NCBI RefSeq assembly: GCF_051132615.1
Contig: NZ_CP152375.1
Span: 124,001 to 188,000 of the forward strand
DNA: 64,000 nt
Origin: G051132615 sp051132615
GTDB lineage: Bacteria; Pseudomonadota; Gammaproteobacteria; Burkholderiales; Neisseriaceae
Reading direction: 5' to 3'
In this document: piece after piece, positions 52,751 through 63,144 of the stretch
Position numbering within the stretch: the stretch's first letter is position 1
Layout of the letters: each line of letters starts with the position of its first letter
Program-made: the position numbers and the translations under genes
Notes under the pieces: model-generated
What the model was told of the DNA's origin: nothing
The model's database searches: none
The model's input: the letters and a program-made list of their open reading frames with translations, nothing else

Positions 52751-54616
52751 TTGTTTAAATTTTTTGAAAAGCTGGTTAATCCTTATCCAGATACACCATT
52801 AACGACTCCTCCTAAAGGTTTTTTTGCCTTTATCTGGCAAAGTACAGAAGGTACTCGTGTATACATGTTCGTAATGACCATTCTAACTGCTATTTTTGGT
52901 GTGTTTGAGGCCATGTTATTTGCCATGATGGGCAAATTAGTCGATTGGCTAAGTAAAGTAGAACCCTCTCAGTTAATACAAGAAGAAGGGATGACATTAT
53001 TGCTTTTGGCTGCAATTATTATTGGCAGTATTGTATTGGTCACACTGCAAACCACCATTAAACACCAAACTTTGGCGGGTAATTTTCCTATGCGTTTACG
53101 CTGGAATTTTCATCGTTTAATGCTGAACCAAAGTATGGATTTTTTTCAGGATGAATTCGCTGGAAGAGTATCAGCAAAAGTGATGCAAACGGCTTTAGCT
53201 GTACGGGATACTTGCCTGATCATGACCGATATTTTGGTTTATGTAGTCATTTACTTTACCACCATGCTCAGTATTGTGGGCAGCTTTGATACTTGGATGC
53301 TCTTACCCTTTTTGGGCTGGTTATTTGCTTACTTAATTGCGCTGCGTTGGTTTGTGCCACGCTTATCACAAGTAGCACGTGCGCAAGCAGATGCTCGCTC
53401 ATTAATGACTGGGCGCATTACCGATGCCTACACCAACATAACAACAGTAAAATTATTTTCCCACGCAGGACGAGAAGCTTCTTATGCCCGCTCTGCTATG
53501 CAGGAGTTTTTGCAAAAGGTAAACGCACAAATGCGTTTAGTCAGCGGTATTGAAATTGTGAATCAAAGTTTAAGTGTCTTCCTGATTTTAGGCAGTACAG
53601 GTTGTGCTTTATGGTTATGGATGCAAGGTCAAGTTGGTGTGGGTGCCTTAGCCGCAGCCACCGCAATGGCTTTGCGTTTAAACGGGATGTCTCACTGGGT
53701 TATGTGGGAAATGACTTCTTTATTTGAAAACGTGGGTACAGTACAAGATGGTATCAACACATTGACCAATCCGACTACTGTAACAGATGTACCAAACGCG
53801 AAAAAGTTAATAGTAACACAAGGTGAGATTCGATTTGACCAAGTGGGTTTTTATTATGAGAGCAATAAACCTGCCCCGATTATTGACCAACTTAATTTGA
53901 TTATTCGTCCAGGAGAAAAGATTGGTTTGGTTGGTCGCTCTGGTGCAGGCAAATCTACTTTAGTAAATTTATTACTGCGGTTTTATGACATCAAATCGGG
54001 TCAAATATTAATTGATGGACAAAATATTGCTGAAGTCACACAAGACAGTTTGCGTAGTCAAATTGGGATGGTCACTCAAGATACTTCTTTATTGCATCGC
54101 TCTATTCGAGAAAATATTTTATATGGCAAACCAGATGCGACTGATGAAGAAATGTATCTTGCGGCCAAACAGGCTGAAGCAGATGAGTTTATTCAAGGCT
54201 TAACGGATCCTGTGGGTCGTACAGATTATGACGTTCATGTTGGTGAGCGCGGAATCAAACTTTCTGGTGGTCAACGACAACGAATTGCTATTGCTCGTGT
54301 GATGTTAAAAAATGCACCTATATTGTTATTAGATGAAGCCACTAGTGCATTGGATTCAGAAGTAGAAAATGCCATTCAAACCAGTTTATATAAACTGATG
54401 GAAGGCAAAACGGTTATTGCCATTGCCCATCGTCTATCCACTATTGCTGCGATGGATCGGTTAATTGTATTGGATAAAGGCAAAATTGTTGAAGAAGGCG
54501 ATCATCAAAGCTTATTGGCTAAAGGTGGTTTATATGCTTATTTATGGACACATCAAAGTGGGGGATTTTTAGGTGGAGATGAAGAAACAGACAAGCAGAC
54601 ATTGACAACTCAATAA
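52751..54616 (+). CDS. ABC exporter, fused membrane and ATPase domains (MsbA/MdlB type)
   Basis: About 621 residues. Six membrane helices lie in the first 330 residues, then an ABC domain with G-R-S-G-A-G-K-S-T, L-S-G-G-Q-R-Q-R and L-L-L-D-E-A-T-S. No peptidase domain. The start is probably the TTG at 52751, six bases after GGAG; an earlier TTG at 52739 is also in frame. It is divergent from the secretion operon; a link between them is not shown. Substrate unknown (drug or lipid exporters are typical). Confidence 0.85.
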   Translation: MFKFFEKLVNPYPDTPLTTPPKGFFAFIWQSTEGTRVYMFVMTILTAIFGVFEAMLFAMMGKLVDWLSKVEPSQLIQEEGMTLLLLAAIIIGSIVLVTLQTTIKHQTLAGNFPMRLRWNFHRLMLNQSMDFFQDEFAGRVSAKVMQTALAVRDTCLIMTDILVYVVIYFTTMLSIVGSFDTWMLLPFLGWLFAYLIALRWFVPRLSQVARAQADARSLMTGRITDAYTNITTVKLFSHAGREASYARSAMQEFLQKVNAQMRLVSGIEIVNQSLSVFLILGSTGCALWLWMQGQVGVGALAAATAMALRLNGMSHWVMWEMTSLFENVGTVQDGINTLTNPTTVTDVPNAKKLIVTQGEIRFDQVGFYYESNKPAPIIDQLNLIIRPGEKIGLVGRSGAGKSTLVNLLLRFYDIKSGQILIDGQNIAEVTQDSLRSQIGMVTQDTSLLHRSIRENILYGKPDATDEEMYLAAKQAEADEFIQGLTDPVGRTDYDVHVGERGIKLSGGQRQRIAIARVMLKNAPILLLDEATSALDSEVENAIQTSLYKLMEGKTVIAIAHRLSTIAAMDRLIVLDKGKIVEEGDHQSLLAKGGLYAYLWTHQSGGFLGGDEETDKQTLTTQ

Positions 54617-54625
54617 AGCTATTCA

Positions 54626-54658
54626 TAAAAAAAGCAGGTATTTGATACCTGCTTTTTT
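54626..54658. terminator. Bidirectional terminator between the ABC exporter and purB
   Basis: 14-bp perfect arms AAAAAAGCAGGTAT (54628-54641) and ATACCTGCTTTTTT (54645-54658) with a 3-base loop, between convergent genes. Confidence 0.85.
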
Positions 54659-54668
54659 ATTGTCATGA

Positions 54669-56036
54669 TTAAATCCGTTTAGCCAACTCTTCAGCCTTAC
54701 CCAAATAATTATCTGGGCGTAATTTTAATAATTTTTCTTTTTCTTCTTCTGGAATCGCCAGATTTTGAATAAAGATTTTTAACGTTTCTTGAGTAATGCC
54801 TGCTTTGCCTCGAGTTAACTCTTTTAATTGTTCATATGGATTAGGTACGGCATAGCGGCGCATCACGGTTTGAATAGGCTCTGCTAACAACTCCCAAGTT
54901 GCATCTAAATCAGCATTTAAATTATTTTGATTTAGCTCTAACTTATCCAAACCTCTTAAATGAGCACTTAATCCCAATAAAGTATAACCTAAACCAACGC
55001 CCATGTTTCTTAAAACCGTTGAATCAGTTAAATCACGTTGCCAACGCGAAATAGGCAACTTTTCAGATAAATGCGTTAATACTGAATTGGCCAACCCTAA
55101 ATTACCTTCAGAATTTTCAAAATCAATAGGGTTAACTTTATGTGGCATAGTAGAGCTGCCTACCTCACCTGCTTTAACCTTTTGCTTAAAATAACCTAAA
55201 GAAATATAACCCCATACGTCACGATTAAAATCGATTAATATGGTATTAATGCGACTGATATTTTGGAAAAACTCAGCCATATAATCATGCGGTTCAATTT
55301 GCGTGGTATACGGATTAAAATCAAGCCCTAAACTTTCCACAAATTTTTTGCTATGCACTTCCCAATCAATTTCAGGAAAAGCCGTTATATGAGCATTATA
55401 ATTACCAACTGCCCCATTAATTTTTCCTAGAAACTCCTGCTCACCTAACTGTTTAAGCTGACGTTGTAACCGATAGACAATATTAGCTAACTCTTTACCT
55501 AAAGTAGTAGGCGTTGCTGGCTGCCCATGGGTACGACTCATCATGGGAACAGCAGCAAACTCACGCGCCAAGGTAGAAATTTTTTCCACCACTTTATTTA
55601 AAAAGGGGATAAAAACTGTGTCGCTGGCTGTTTTTAACATGAGCGCATGACTTAAATTATTAATATCTTCACTGGTACAAGCAAAATGAATAAATTCACT
55701 GGCTGCTAAAATTTCAGGCGTCATACTAAAACGCTCTTTTAACCAATACTCAATTGCTTTAACATCATGGTTGGTTGTTGCTTCAATCGCCTTTACAGCC
55801 TCTGCATCCTCAACAGAAAAACCGGCAATTACTTCATCGATCTGTGCGACAGTATGTTCAGAGAAAGCAGGAATTTCACCAATTCTCGGTTCAGATGCTA
55901 AAGACTTCAACCAACATAATTCAACTTGCACCCGAAACTTCATCAATCCATATTCAGAAAAAATATTCTGTAATGCAGATACTTGTTTACTGTAACGACC
56001 ATCTAAAGGAGAAATTGCCAATAATGGGTTCAACAT
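54669..56036 (-). CDS. purB: Adenylosuccinate lyase
   Basis: 455 residues from the ATG at 56036, which has AGAGGTGG upstream; this matches the E. coli-type PurB start (L-N-P-L-L-A-I-S-P-L-D-G-R-Y). The fumarase-family signature G-S-S-T-M-P-H-K-V-N-P and the catalytic region T-S-E-D-I-N-N are present. It cleaves succinyl-AICAR and adenylosuccinate in purine synthesis. A start at 56078 is less likely. Confidence 0.96.
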   Translation of the reverse strand: MLNPLLAISPLDGRYSKQVSALQNIFSEYGLMKFRVQVELCWLKSLASEPRIGEIPAFSEHTVAQIDEVIAGFSVEDAEAVKAIEATTNHDVKAIEYWLKERFSMTPEILAASEFIHFACTSEDINNLSHALMLKTASDTVFIPFLNKVVEKISTLAREFAAVPMMSRTHGQPATPTTLGKELANIVYRLQRQLKQLGEQEFLGKINGAVGNYNAHITAFPEIDWEVHSKKFVESLGLDFNPYTTQIEPHDYMAEFFQNISRINTILIDFNRDVWGYISLGYFKQKVKAGEVGSSTMPHKVNPIDFENSEGNLGLANSVLTHLSEKLPISRWQRDLTDSTVLRNMGVGLGYTLLGLSAHLRGLDKLELNQNNLNADLDATWELLAEPIQTVMRRYAVPNPYEQLKELTRGKAGITQETLKIFIQNLAIPEEEKEKLLKLRPDNYLGKAEELAKRI

Positions 56037-56107
56037 AACAGCCACCTCTTTATCTTTTGTCAAATAATAAATAGTCATTCATGATGACTATTTATTCGTA
56101 CTGTTTT

Positions 56108-57215
56108 TTAGACACCTTGTTTTAAACTCGCTTCAATAAAACCATCTAAATCACCATCCATAACAGCTTTAATGTTACCGACTTCATGGCTGGTGCGAAG
56201 GTCTTTAATACGAGACTGATCAAATACATATGAACGAATTTGATGCCCCCAACCTACATCTGATTTACTGTCTTCTAAGTTTTGTTTGGCTTCATTGCGT
56301 TTACGTAACTCTAGCTCATACAATTTTGCCCGAAGCATACTCATGGCTTCATCACGGTTACGATGTTGAGAGCGGTCATTTTGACATTGAACCACTATCC
56401 CAGTTGGGTTATGGGTAATACGTACTGCCGAATCTGTTTTATTGATATGTTGCCCACCTGCACCACTGGCACGATAGGTATCTACTCTCAGATCAGCTGG
56501 ATTAATCTCAACTTCAAATGAATCGTCTACCTCAGGGTACACAAACACCGATGAAAACGAAGTATGTCTTTTGGCATTGGCATCAAATGGTGATACGCGG
56601 ACTAAACGGTGTACACCCGTTTCTGTACGCAATAATCCAAAAGCATACTCCCCCTCTATTTTAATAGTGGCATGGTTCACACCAGCAATATCGCCTTCAC
56701 TTTCTTCAAGCACGTCAATTTTAAAACCTTTACGTTCAGCATAACGTGTGTACATACGCAACAACATACCCGCCCAATCTTCAGCTTCTGTACCCCCTGC
56801 TCCAGCGGTAATATCCAAAAAGCAGTTATTCGCATCCATTGGTTGATTGAACATTCGTTTAAACTCTAAAGCAGCCAATTTTTGTTCTAAGGCTTCAATA
56901 TCTGTTTGAATACCAACAAAAGCATCTTCATCGTTTTCTTCGACAATCATTTGCAGTAATTCACGAGAATCATCAATCCCAGCAGACAGTTCGTCTAAGG
57001 TCAAAACCACGCCTTCAAGCAGTTTGCGCTCTTTACCTATTTCTTGTGCTTTTTTAGGATCATCCCAAAGTGTTGGGTCTTCCGATAAACCGACCACTTC
57101 TTCTAAACGGTCTTTTTTACCATCATAGTCAAAGATACCCCCTGATGTCCTTGCTGCGTTCAGCCAAGTCATCAAGAGTGTTATTTAATTGATTTACTAA
57201 TTCTGTTTCTATCAT
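56108..57215 (-). CDS. prfB: Peptide chain release factor 2, with programmed +1 frameshift
   Basis: The gene starts at the ATG at 57215 (M-I-E-T-E-L-V-N-Q-L-N) and its first frame stops at the TGA at 57129-57131. The shift site is textbook: AGGGGG acting as an internal Shine-Dalgarno, then TAT CTT TGA C. After +1 shifting at CTT it continues as D-Y-D-G-K-K-D-R and on to 56108, giving about 368 residues. Domain features include the G-G-Q motif in R-A-S-G-A-G-G-Q-H-I-N-K. It terminates at UGA and UAA, and autoregulates through this site. Confidence 0.95.
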
Positions 57216-57487
57216 GATTTTACAAACATCATTTATAATTTAAGGAGGGTCAATTTTACGCGATTTTTCTTATTCTGTCTTGTGTGCCTGATTTTATTAT
57301 TATGACCATTATTTATTATCTCTATCCCAATAAAATAAACGATTCTAAGCCTTTTTAGAGTAATTACTTTTCAAACTTAAAGTAATCTGTTATTGTTCGC
57401 CATTTAAAGTTTTTACTTTAAAAATGACAATATAGCATTCCGTCACAAAAAATAATTTAACTTATTGAATTTAATTAGGATATAAAC

Positions 57488-58843
57488 GTGCGAAATCACC
57501 ATTTATCTCGCCTGAGCATTATCATTGGCTTAACATTAGGCAGTCAAATTACTTTGGCTTCTGGTTATCATTTTGGAACACAATCAGTCAGCTCACAAGC
57601 AACAGCGAACTCTTCTTCTGCGGAAGCTGCTGATGCTTCAACTTTATTTTATAACGCTGCAGGTCTAACCAAATTAAAAGGAACACATATCAGCGCGAAC
57701 CTCAATTTGGTTATGCCCTCTATTAAGTATTCTAATGCCCAAGCGTATTACCCTAGTGGTAACCCTCAAAGTGTATCAGGTCAAACCAGTGGCAAAATCA
57801 CCAAAGATGTTGTTGCAGCGCCCCATGGTTATATTTCGCACCAAATGAATGACAAAGTGACTTTAGGTTTTGGTGTCTATGTGCCATTTGGCTCTGAATC
57901 AGGTTACGACGATCATTCTGTATTACGTTATAACATCAACCAAACCAATTTAATGTCTGTCGATTTAAATCCAACTATTGCTATTCAAGCAACACCCAAG
58001 CACGCCTTTGCAGTAGGTTTAATTGCACAGTACACCAAAGCTGAACTACGCCAATATGCCAACTTTGGGGGGTTATTAGGCGCCAATGGAAAAGCCGACG
58101 GTTATGCTGACTTTAAAGGGCACGACTGGGGTATGGGATATAATCTTGCATGGCTATGGGATGCGAATGATCAAATACGAGTTGGTGCCAACTATCGCTC
58201 AAAAATCAAACATACATTAGAGGGTTCTGCTAAATGGACTACGCCCAACCCTTTAATTGAAAAATTTGGCTATGCTTCATACGAAGGAGCAAAAGCAGAA
58301 ATTGAAACACCCGAGTCACTTTCCATCCATGGCATGTACAAGGCAACTGATAAATGGAATGTTTTTGGCGATGTTACTTGGACCAAACATTCCCGCTTTA
58401 ATGTTGTGAACATTGACTACAAAAATAAAAAAATGGTTGCTGGTGGACAAATATCAGACGTTTCTACATTTAACCCAAATTGGAAAAACAGTTTTAAATA
58501 TTCTTTAGGTGCATCTTATCAAGTAACCAAACCATTACAATTACGTTTTGGTGTTGCTTATGATCAAACACCCGTAAGAGATGCCGATACCCGGTTGAGC
58601 ACTTTACCTGACAATGATCGTATTTGGTTTTCTCTTGGTGGAAAATACAGTTTAAATGACCATAGCTCAATCAATGTAGCTTACAGCTATATTCACATTA
58701 AATCAGCGCATGCTAATGTAAATGGTTATTGCGGTGGCGGTTCACCTGGTGAAGTTGCTTGTGTATCAAGCCAAACACAAGGCTCTGCTGATTATAAAAA
58801 TAATGCCCAAATTTTTGGTGTTCAATACAATTATAATTTTTAG
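57488..58843 (+). CDS. fadL: FadL/OmpP1-family outer-membrane protein
   Basis: 451-residue outer-membrane channel for long-chain fatty acids or other hydrophobic compounds. A signal peptide ending T-L-A-S-G-Y is followed by the FadL hatch segment (S-A-E-A-A-D-A-S-T-L-F-Y-N-A-A-G-L-T-K-L) and a 14-strand barrel ending in the aromatic Y-N-Y-N-F. The start is GTG at 57488, with AGGA upstream. Substrate not proven; OmpP1 in Neisseria is a relative. Confidence 0.93.
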   Translation: MRNHHLSRLSIIIGLTLGSQITLASGYHFGTQSVSSQATANSSSAEAADASTLFYNAAGLTKLKGTHISANLNLVMPSIKYSNAQAYYPSGNPQSVSGQTSGKITKDVVAAPHGYISHQMNDKVTLGFGVYVPFGSESGYDDHSVLRYNINQTNLMSVDLNPTIAIQATPKHAFAVGLIAQYTKAELRQYANFGGLLGANGKADGYADFKGHDWGMGYNLAWLWDANDQIRVGANYRSKIKHTLEGSAKWTTPNPLIEKFGYASYEGAKAEIETPESLSIHGMYKATDKWNVFGDVTWTKHSRFNVVNIDYKNKKMVAGGQISDVSTFNPNWKNSFKYSLGASYQVTKPLQLRFGVAYDQTPVRDADTRLSTLPDNDRIWFSLGGKYSLNDHSSINVAYSYIHIKSAHANVNGYCGGGSPGEVACVSSQTQGSADYKNNAQIFGVQYNYNF

Positions 58844-58856
58844 TCATTCAATCAAT

Positions 58857-58893
58857 AAAAAAACCGAGCGCATTAGTTTGGCTCGGTTTTTTT
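58857..58893. terminator. Terminator after fadL
   Basis: 13-bp perfect arms AAAAAAACCGAGC (58857-58869) and GCTCGGTTTTTTT (58881-58893), between convergent fadL and DUF2788 genes. Confidence 0.85.
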
Positions 58894-58927
58894 ATTTGTC
58901 TTTCGTCTAATGTACAAGCCATTCAAT

Positions 58928-59134
58928 CTAATGACCTGAACTCAAAAAACTAATGAGAATCTCTTTAAAAATAAACCCTACCATACTCAAACCTAAACCT
59001 AGAAACAATACAAACATACCAAATTTTCCAGCCTTTGATCTTTTACCCAGATCCCAAATAATGAAACAAATAAAAATAATTAAACCTGGAACCAAAATTT
59101 TTAAAGAAAGATCAGCAAACTCTGCTTCGCTCAT
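58928..59134 (-). CDS. DUF2788 small membrane protein
   Basis: 68-residue protein with two predicted helices (about 12-29 and 36-60), separated by the basic W-D-L-G-K-R-S-K-A-G-K-F-G-M segment. The N-terminus E-F-A-D-L-S-L-K-I-L-V-P-G-L-I and this loop are diagnostic of DUF2788, known from beta- and gammaproteobacteria. GGAG precedes the ATG. Function unknown. Confidence 0.85.
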   Translation of the reverse strand: MSEAEFADLSLKILVPGLIIFICFIIWDLGKRSKAGKFGMFVLFLGLGLSMVGFIFKEILISFLSSGH

Positions 59135-59419
59135 AATACGGCACTCCTTAACTATCTGTGTTAATTAATATTTTTTTATTTTAAATTCCTGTTGTCTTCA
59201 AACCTACATTAATCATTTCTTCATACTGTACTTGATTTTTTTATTTGATCTACTTACTTTTTTCTATGACCCTTTATTATTTTTACTATATCTGACCTTC
59301 AAAAATTTGTGTTTATACTGAACCATAATAAAATAGCCAAATATATTAACCGTTTTTTAGGCAACAACTTATACTTTTTTCGCTTTATAATATAAAGAAT
59401 ACAAATTCAACCAACCATT

Positions 59420-61459
59420 ATGAATGACAAAGATCTTTCTTCGCTTCGTTTAAACGATACGACTTTAAAAAAGCTCAATACGCTGGGTATTCATAATTTA
59501 TGGGATTTGGTGTTACACATGCCGTTAAGGTATGAAGATGAAACTCACCTTACCCCTATTGGCATAGCACCTGTTGGACAGCCTTGTTTTATTGAAGCAG
59601 AAGTGATTGCCCAAGAGGTACAATTTCGCCCAAAAAAACAGCTTATCGTTCGAGTAGAAGATCCGTCTGGTGCCTTGGTTTTACGTTTTATCCACTTTTA
59701 TCCAAGCCAACAGAAACAAATGGCTATTGGTACACGTATTCGAGCACTAGGTGAAATCAGACATGGTTTTTTTGGGGATGAGATGGTGCATCCTAAAGTA
59801 AAAACCGTACAAAAAGAAGATGCCCTTGCACAAAATTTAACGCCTGTTTATTCTACAGTAAAAGGTCTGAATCAACAGACTTTACGCCGCATTATTGGGC
59901 AAGCACTGAATCAAGTTTCGTTAGATGACACTTTGTCTGATGCGGTTTTAAACAAGCTAAACTTACCCTCTTTTACCGATACAATACATTTATTACATAA
60001 CCCTCCGGCACAATTCAGTGCACATCAATTAAACCATGCAGGTCTACCTGCATGGCAAAGGCTAAAATTTGATGAACTTTTAGCACAACAACTATCAATG
60101 CAACTGGCCTATAAAAAAAGAAAAAATGGCACAGCACATATTATGCAAGGCACAGGACAATATACCGCTCCTTTGCTGGATACTATTGGCTTTGAATTAA
60201 CCAATGCGCAAAAAAAAGTGCGGCATGAAATCACACAAGACTTAGCCCAGCAATACCCTATGCATCGTTTGCTACAAGGTGATGTGGGGAGTGGAAAAAC
60301 CATTATTGCTGCATTAAGTGCCTTAACGGCAATTGAATCAGGTTTTCAGGTCAGTTTAATGGCGCCTACCGAAATTTTAGCAGAACAGCACTATAATAAA
60401 TTCAAAAAATGGCTAGAGCCTTTAAATTTAAAGGTTGCTTGGCTATCGGGTAGTTTAACCAAAAAAGCCAAACAAACAGTTAAAGAGCAAATCGAACGCA
60501 ATGAAATACATATTGCTATTGGTACACATGCCCTGTTTCAAGATGATGTGCTTTTCCCAAATTTAGGTTTGGTCATTGTAGATGAACAACATCGCTTTGG
60601 TGTCGCACAACGTTTGGCCTTAAAAAACAAGGGACAGTTCGTCCATCAGCTGATGCTTTCAGCAACCCCTATTCCACGTACTTTGGCCATGAGTTTTTTT
60701 GCAGATTTAGACGTATCAGTCATTGATGAGTTGCCCCCTAATCGCACACCAATCAAAACAAAAATGGTCAACGAATATCGTCGTAGCGAAATAGAGGCAT
60801 GGGTACTAAAAACCTGCGCTCAAGGTCAACAAGCCTATTGGGTATGCCCTTTAATTGAAGAAAGTGAAACACTTCAATTACAAACAGCCGTACAAACCCA
60901 TGAATACTTAAGCGAAGTGTTTGCGGGTTTAAATGTTGGTTTAATTCATGGCAAGCTTAAACCCGCACAAAAAGCGGATATCATGGAAAAATTCGTCAAA
61001 AATGAAATTCAGGTATTGGTTGCCACAACGGTTATTGAAGTCGGTGTAGATGTTCCAAATGCCAGCTTAATGGTGATTGAACACGCAGAAAGAATGGGGC
61101 TTTCTCAATTACATCAACTACGTGGCCGAGTTGGGCGCGGGCAAGCCAAAAGCATGTGTATTCTTATTTTTCATGAGCCTTTATCTGAGTTAGCAAAAGC
61201 ACGCTTAAAAGTCATTTATGAGCACACAGATGGCTTTGAAATTGCCAGACAAGATTTACATATTAGAGGCCCAGGTGAGTTTCTAGGCGCCAAACAAAGC
61301 GGTATCCCACTATTTCGTTTTGCCAATTTAGAAGATGATTTAGAACTACTAGAGCAAGCAAGAGACCTTGCCCCTAAACTGATTGCAAAAGAACCCGAAT
61401 CGGTACAAAAACATTTAATGCGTTATTTAAGTCATAAACAGGATTATTTGGGTGTTTAA
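59420..61459 (+). CDS. recG: ATP-dependent DNA helicase RecG
   Basis: 679-residue helicase that reverses stalled replication forks and processes branched DNA. The N-terminal wedge/OB domain is at about 50-150. Walker A is G-D-V-G-S-G-K-T, motif II D-E-Q-H-R-F-G, motif III S-A-T-P-I-P-R-T, and motif VI R-G-R-V-G-R-G. The length is usual. Stands alone. Confidence 0.97.
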   Translation: MNDKDLSSLRLNDTTLKKLNTLGIHNLWDLVLHMPLRYEDETHLTPIGIAPVGQPCFIEAEVIAQEVQFRPKKQLIVRVEDPSGALVLRFIHFYPSQQKQMAIGTRIRALGEIRHGFFGDEMVHPKVKTVQKEDALAQNLTPVYSTVKGLNQQTLRRIIGQALNQVSLDDTLSDAVLNKLNLPSFTDTIHLLHNPPAQFSAHQLNHAGLPAWQRLKFDELLAQQLSMQLAYKKRKNGTAHIMQGTGQYTAPLLDTIGFELTNAQKKVRHEITQDLAQQYPMHRLLQGDVGSGKTIIAALSALTAIESGFQVSLMAPTEILAEQHYNKFKKWLEPLNLKVAWLSGSLTKKAKQTVKEQIERNEIHIAIGTHALFQDDVLFPNLGLVIVDEQHRFGVAQRLALKNKGQFVHQLMLSATPIPRTLAMSFFADLDVSVIDELPPNRTPIKTKMVNEYRRSEIEAWVLKTCAQGQQAYWVCPLIEESETLQLQTAVQTHEYLSEVFAGLNVGLIHGKLKPAQKADIMEKFVKNEIQVLVATTVIEVGVDVPNASLMVIEHAERMGLSQLHQLRGRVGRGQAKSMCILIFHEPLSELAKARLKVIYEHTDGFEIARQDLHIRGPGEFLGAKQSGIPLFRFANLEDDLELLEQARDLAPKLIAKEPESVQKHLMRYLSHKQDYLGV

Positions 61460-61763
61460 GCTACGTTAAACCAGCTTATATTTAATTTAAGTAAAAAATT
61501 TGTATGGTATTTGCTATTTTTTCAGAAAACCACTTGCAACGACCTAAAATTTGCGATAAAACTATACAATATCGTCTTTAGCGTATTTTCATCTAAAAAG
61601 GTTTTTCATGTCTGCTTTAAGTTTATTCATTTACTTTAGTCCAATCAGACAGTACGCTCTACCATTTGAGCGACGATAAGCTTTTATCCGAATTCATAAG
61701 TATTGCCTTAAACTTGCTGTATTTACCTTGTTATTTGCTCATTTAGTTATTGAATAAGAAAGA
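61460..61763. other. 304-base region between recG and argG
   Basis: No conventional gene. It holds a small ORF at 61608-61679 (23 residues, SD-like AAGG, ending R-Q-Y-A-L-P-F-E-R-R) with one AGA and two CGA arginine codons, and a tRNA-like D-arm on the minus strand described separately. No terminator for recG was found. Confidence 0.5.
61656..61682 (-). other. tRNA 5'-half-like fragment
   Basis: On the minus strand GCTCAAATGGTAGAGC is a perfect tRNA D-arm (4-bp stem, GG in the loop), preceded by about ten bases where the acceptor strand would be. No matching anticodon arm, T-arm or 3' acceptor strand follows, so this is not a complete tRNA. It may be a remnant, or chance. Confidence 0.3.
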
Positions 61764-61769
61764 ATGATT

Positions 61770-62993
61770 ATGTCTGATGTTAAAAAAGTAGTGCTGGCCT
61801 ACTCTGGTGGCTTAGATACCTCTGTTATTCTAAAATGGTTACAAGATGTATACCAATGTGAAGTAGTTACTTTTACTGCTGATTTAGGCCAAGGTGAAGA
61901 AGTAGAACCTGCCCGTAAAAAAGCATTGGCATTGGGCATTAAGCCTGAGAATATCTTTATTGAAGATTTACGCGAAGAATTCGTTCGTGATTATGTATTC
62001 CCAATGTTCCGTGCAAATACTATTTATGAAGGAGAATACCTTTTAGGTACGTCTATTGCACGCCCTTTAATTGCCAAACGCCAAATTGAAATTGCCAATC
62101 AAACAGGTGCCGATGCTGTGTCGCATGGAGCCACAGGAAAAGGGAATGACCAAGTGCGTTTTGAACTAGGTTATTACGCACTCAAACCAGATGTTAAAGT
62201 AATTGCACCATGGCGTGAATGGGATTTACTCAGCCGTGAAAAATTATTGGCTTATGCTCAAAAAAATGGCATTGATATTACCATGAGTAAAACAGGTAAA
62301 AGCCCATATTCAATGGATGCAAACTTACTGCATATCTCATATGAAGGTTTAATGCTGGAAAACCCAGCACAAGAGCCAGAAGACAGCATGTGGTTATGGA
62401 GTGTAAAACCAGAAGATGCACCAGATCAACCAGAGTACATTGAACTGACCTATGCTAAAGGTGATATTGTTGCTATTGATGGCAAAAATATGAGCCCTGC
62501 TGAAGTATTAACCTATTTAAATAAAGTTGGTGGCAAACATGGGATTGGTCGCTTAGACATTGTTGAAAACCGCTATGTAGGTATGAAATCGCGTGGTTGC
62601 TATGAAACCCCTGGTGGCACCATTATGCTAAAAGCGCATCGTGCCATTGAATCAATTACTATTGATAAAGGTGCGGCTCATCTAAAAGACGAAATCATGC
62701 CTAAATATGCCGAATTAATTTACAATGGTTATTGGTGGAGCATGGAAAGAGAAATGCTTCAAGCATTAATTGACCATAGCCAAAGCACAGTAAACGGTAT
62801 GGTTCGACTAAAACTCTATAAAGGTAATGTTATGGTCGTGGGTCGTGAATCAAGTACTGACTCATTATTTGACCCAATGATTGCTTCTTTTGATGAAGAT
62901 GGTGGCGCATACAATCAAGCCGATGCTCATGGCTTTATTCGCTTAAATGCACTGCGTTTACGTATTGCTGCAGCAAGAAAAAATAAAGCATAA
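61770..62993 (+). CDS. argG: Argininosuccinate synthase
   Basis: About 407 residues from the ATG at 61770; an ATG two codons upstream (61764) is also possible. The ATP-binding loop A-Y-S-G-G-L-D-T-S opens the protein, and T-G-K-G-N-D-Q-V-R-F-E and G-R-x-D-x-V-E-N are conserved. It joins citrulline and aspartate in arginine synthesis. A terminator follows at 63013-63039. Confidence 0.97.
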   Translation: MSDVKKVVLAYSGGLDTSVILKWLQDVYQCEVVTFTADLGQGEEVEPARKKALALGIKPENIFIEDLREEFVRDYVFPMFRANTIYEGEYLLGTSIARPLIAKRQIEIANQTGADAVSHGATGKGNDQVRFELGYYALKPDVKVIAPWREWDLLSREKLLAYAQKNGIDITMSKTGKSPYSMDANLLHISYEGLMLENPAQEPEDSMWLWSVKPEDAPDQPEYIELTYAKGDIVAIDGKNMSPAEVLTYLNKVGGKHGIGRLDIVENRYVGMKSRGCYETPGGTIMLKAHRAIESITIDKGAAHLKDEIMPKYAELIYNGYWWSMEREMLQALIDHSQSTVNGMVRLKLYKGNVMVVGRESSTDSLFDPMIASFDEDGGAYNQADAHGFIRLNALRLRIAAARKNKA

Positions 62994-63012
62994 AAAAGGA
63001 ACCATTTTTCTT

Positions 63013-63039
63013 AAAAACCCACTAAATAGTGGGTTTTTT
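63013..63039 (+). terminator. Terminator after argG
   Basis: 11-bp perfect arms AAAAACCCACT (63013-63023) and AGTGGGTTTTT (63028-63038) with a 4-base loop. Confidence 0.85.
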
Positions 63040-63144
63040 ATTTTATTGTCCAAAAGAACATTCACATTCAAATATAAAAGTCCTATACTTACACAAAAGA
63101 CCTATACGTTTTAAATACACACTTCACTATTTGGAAAATTGTCT

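Noticed and set aside
60208..60222. AAGTGCGGC in recG as a Pasteurellaceae uptake sequence
   Set aside because: One imperfect match to AAGTGCGGT only; no other copies and no consistent Neisseria-type uptake sequence in the terminators.
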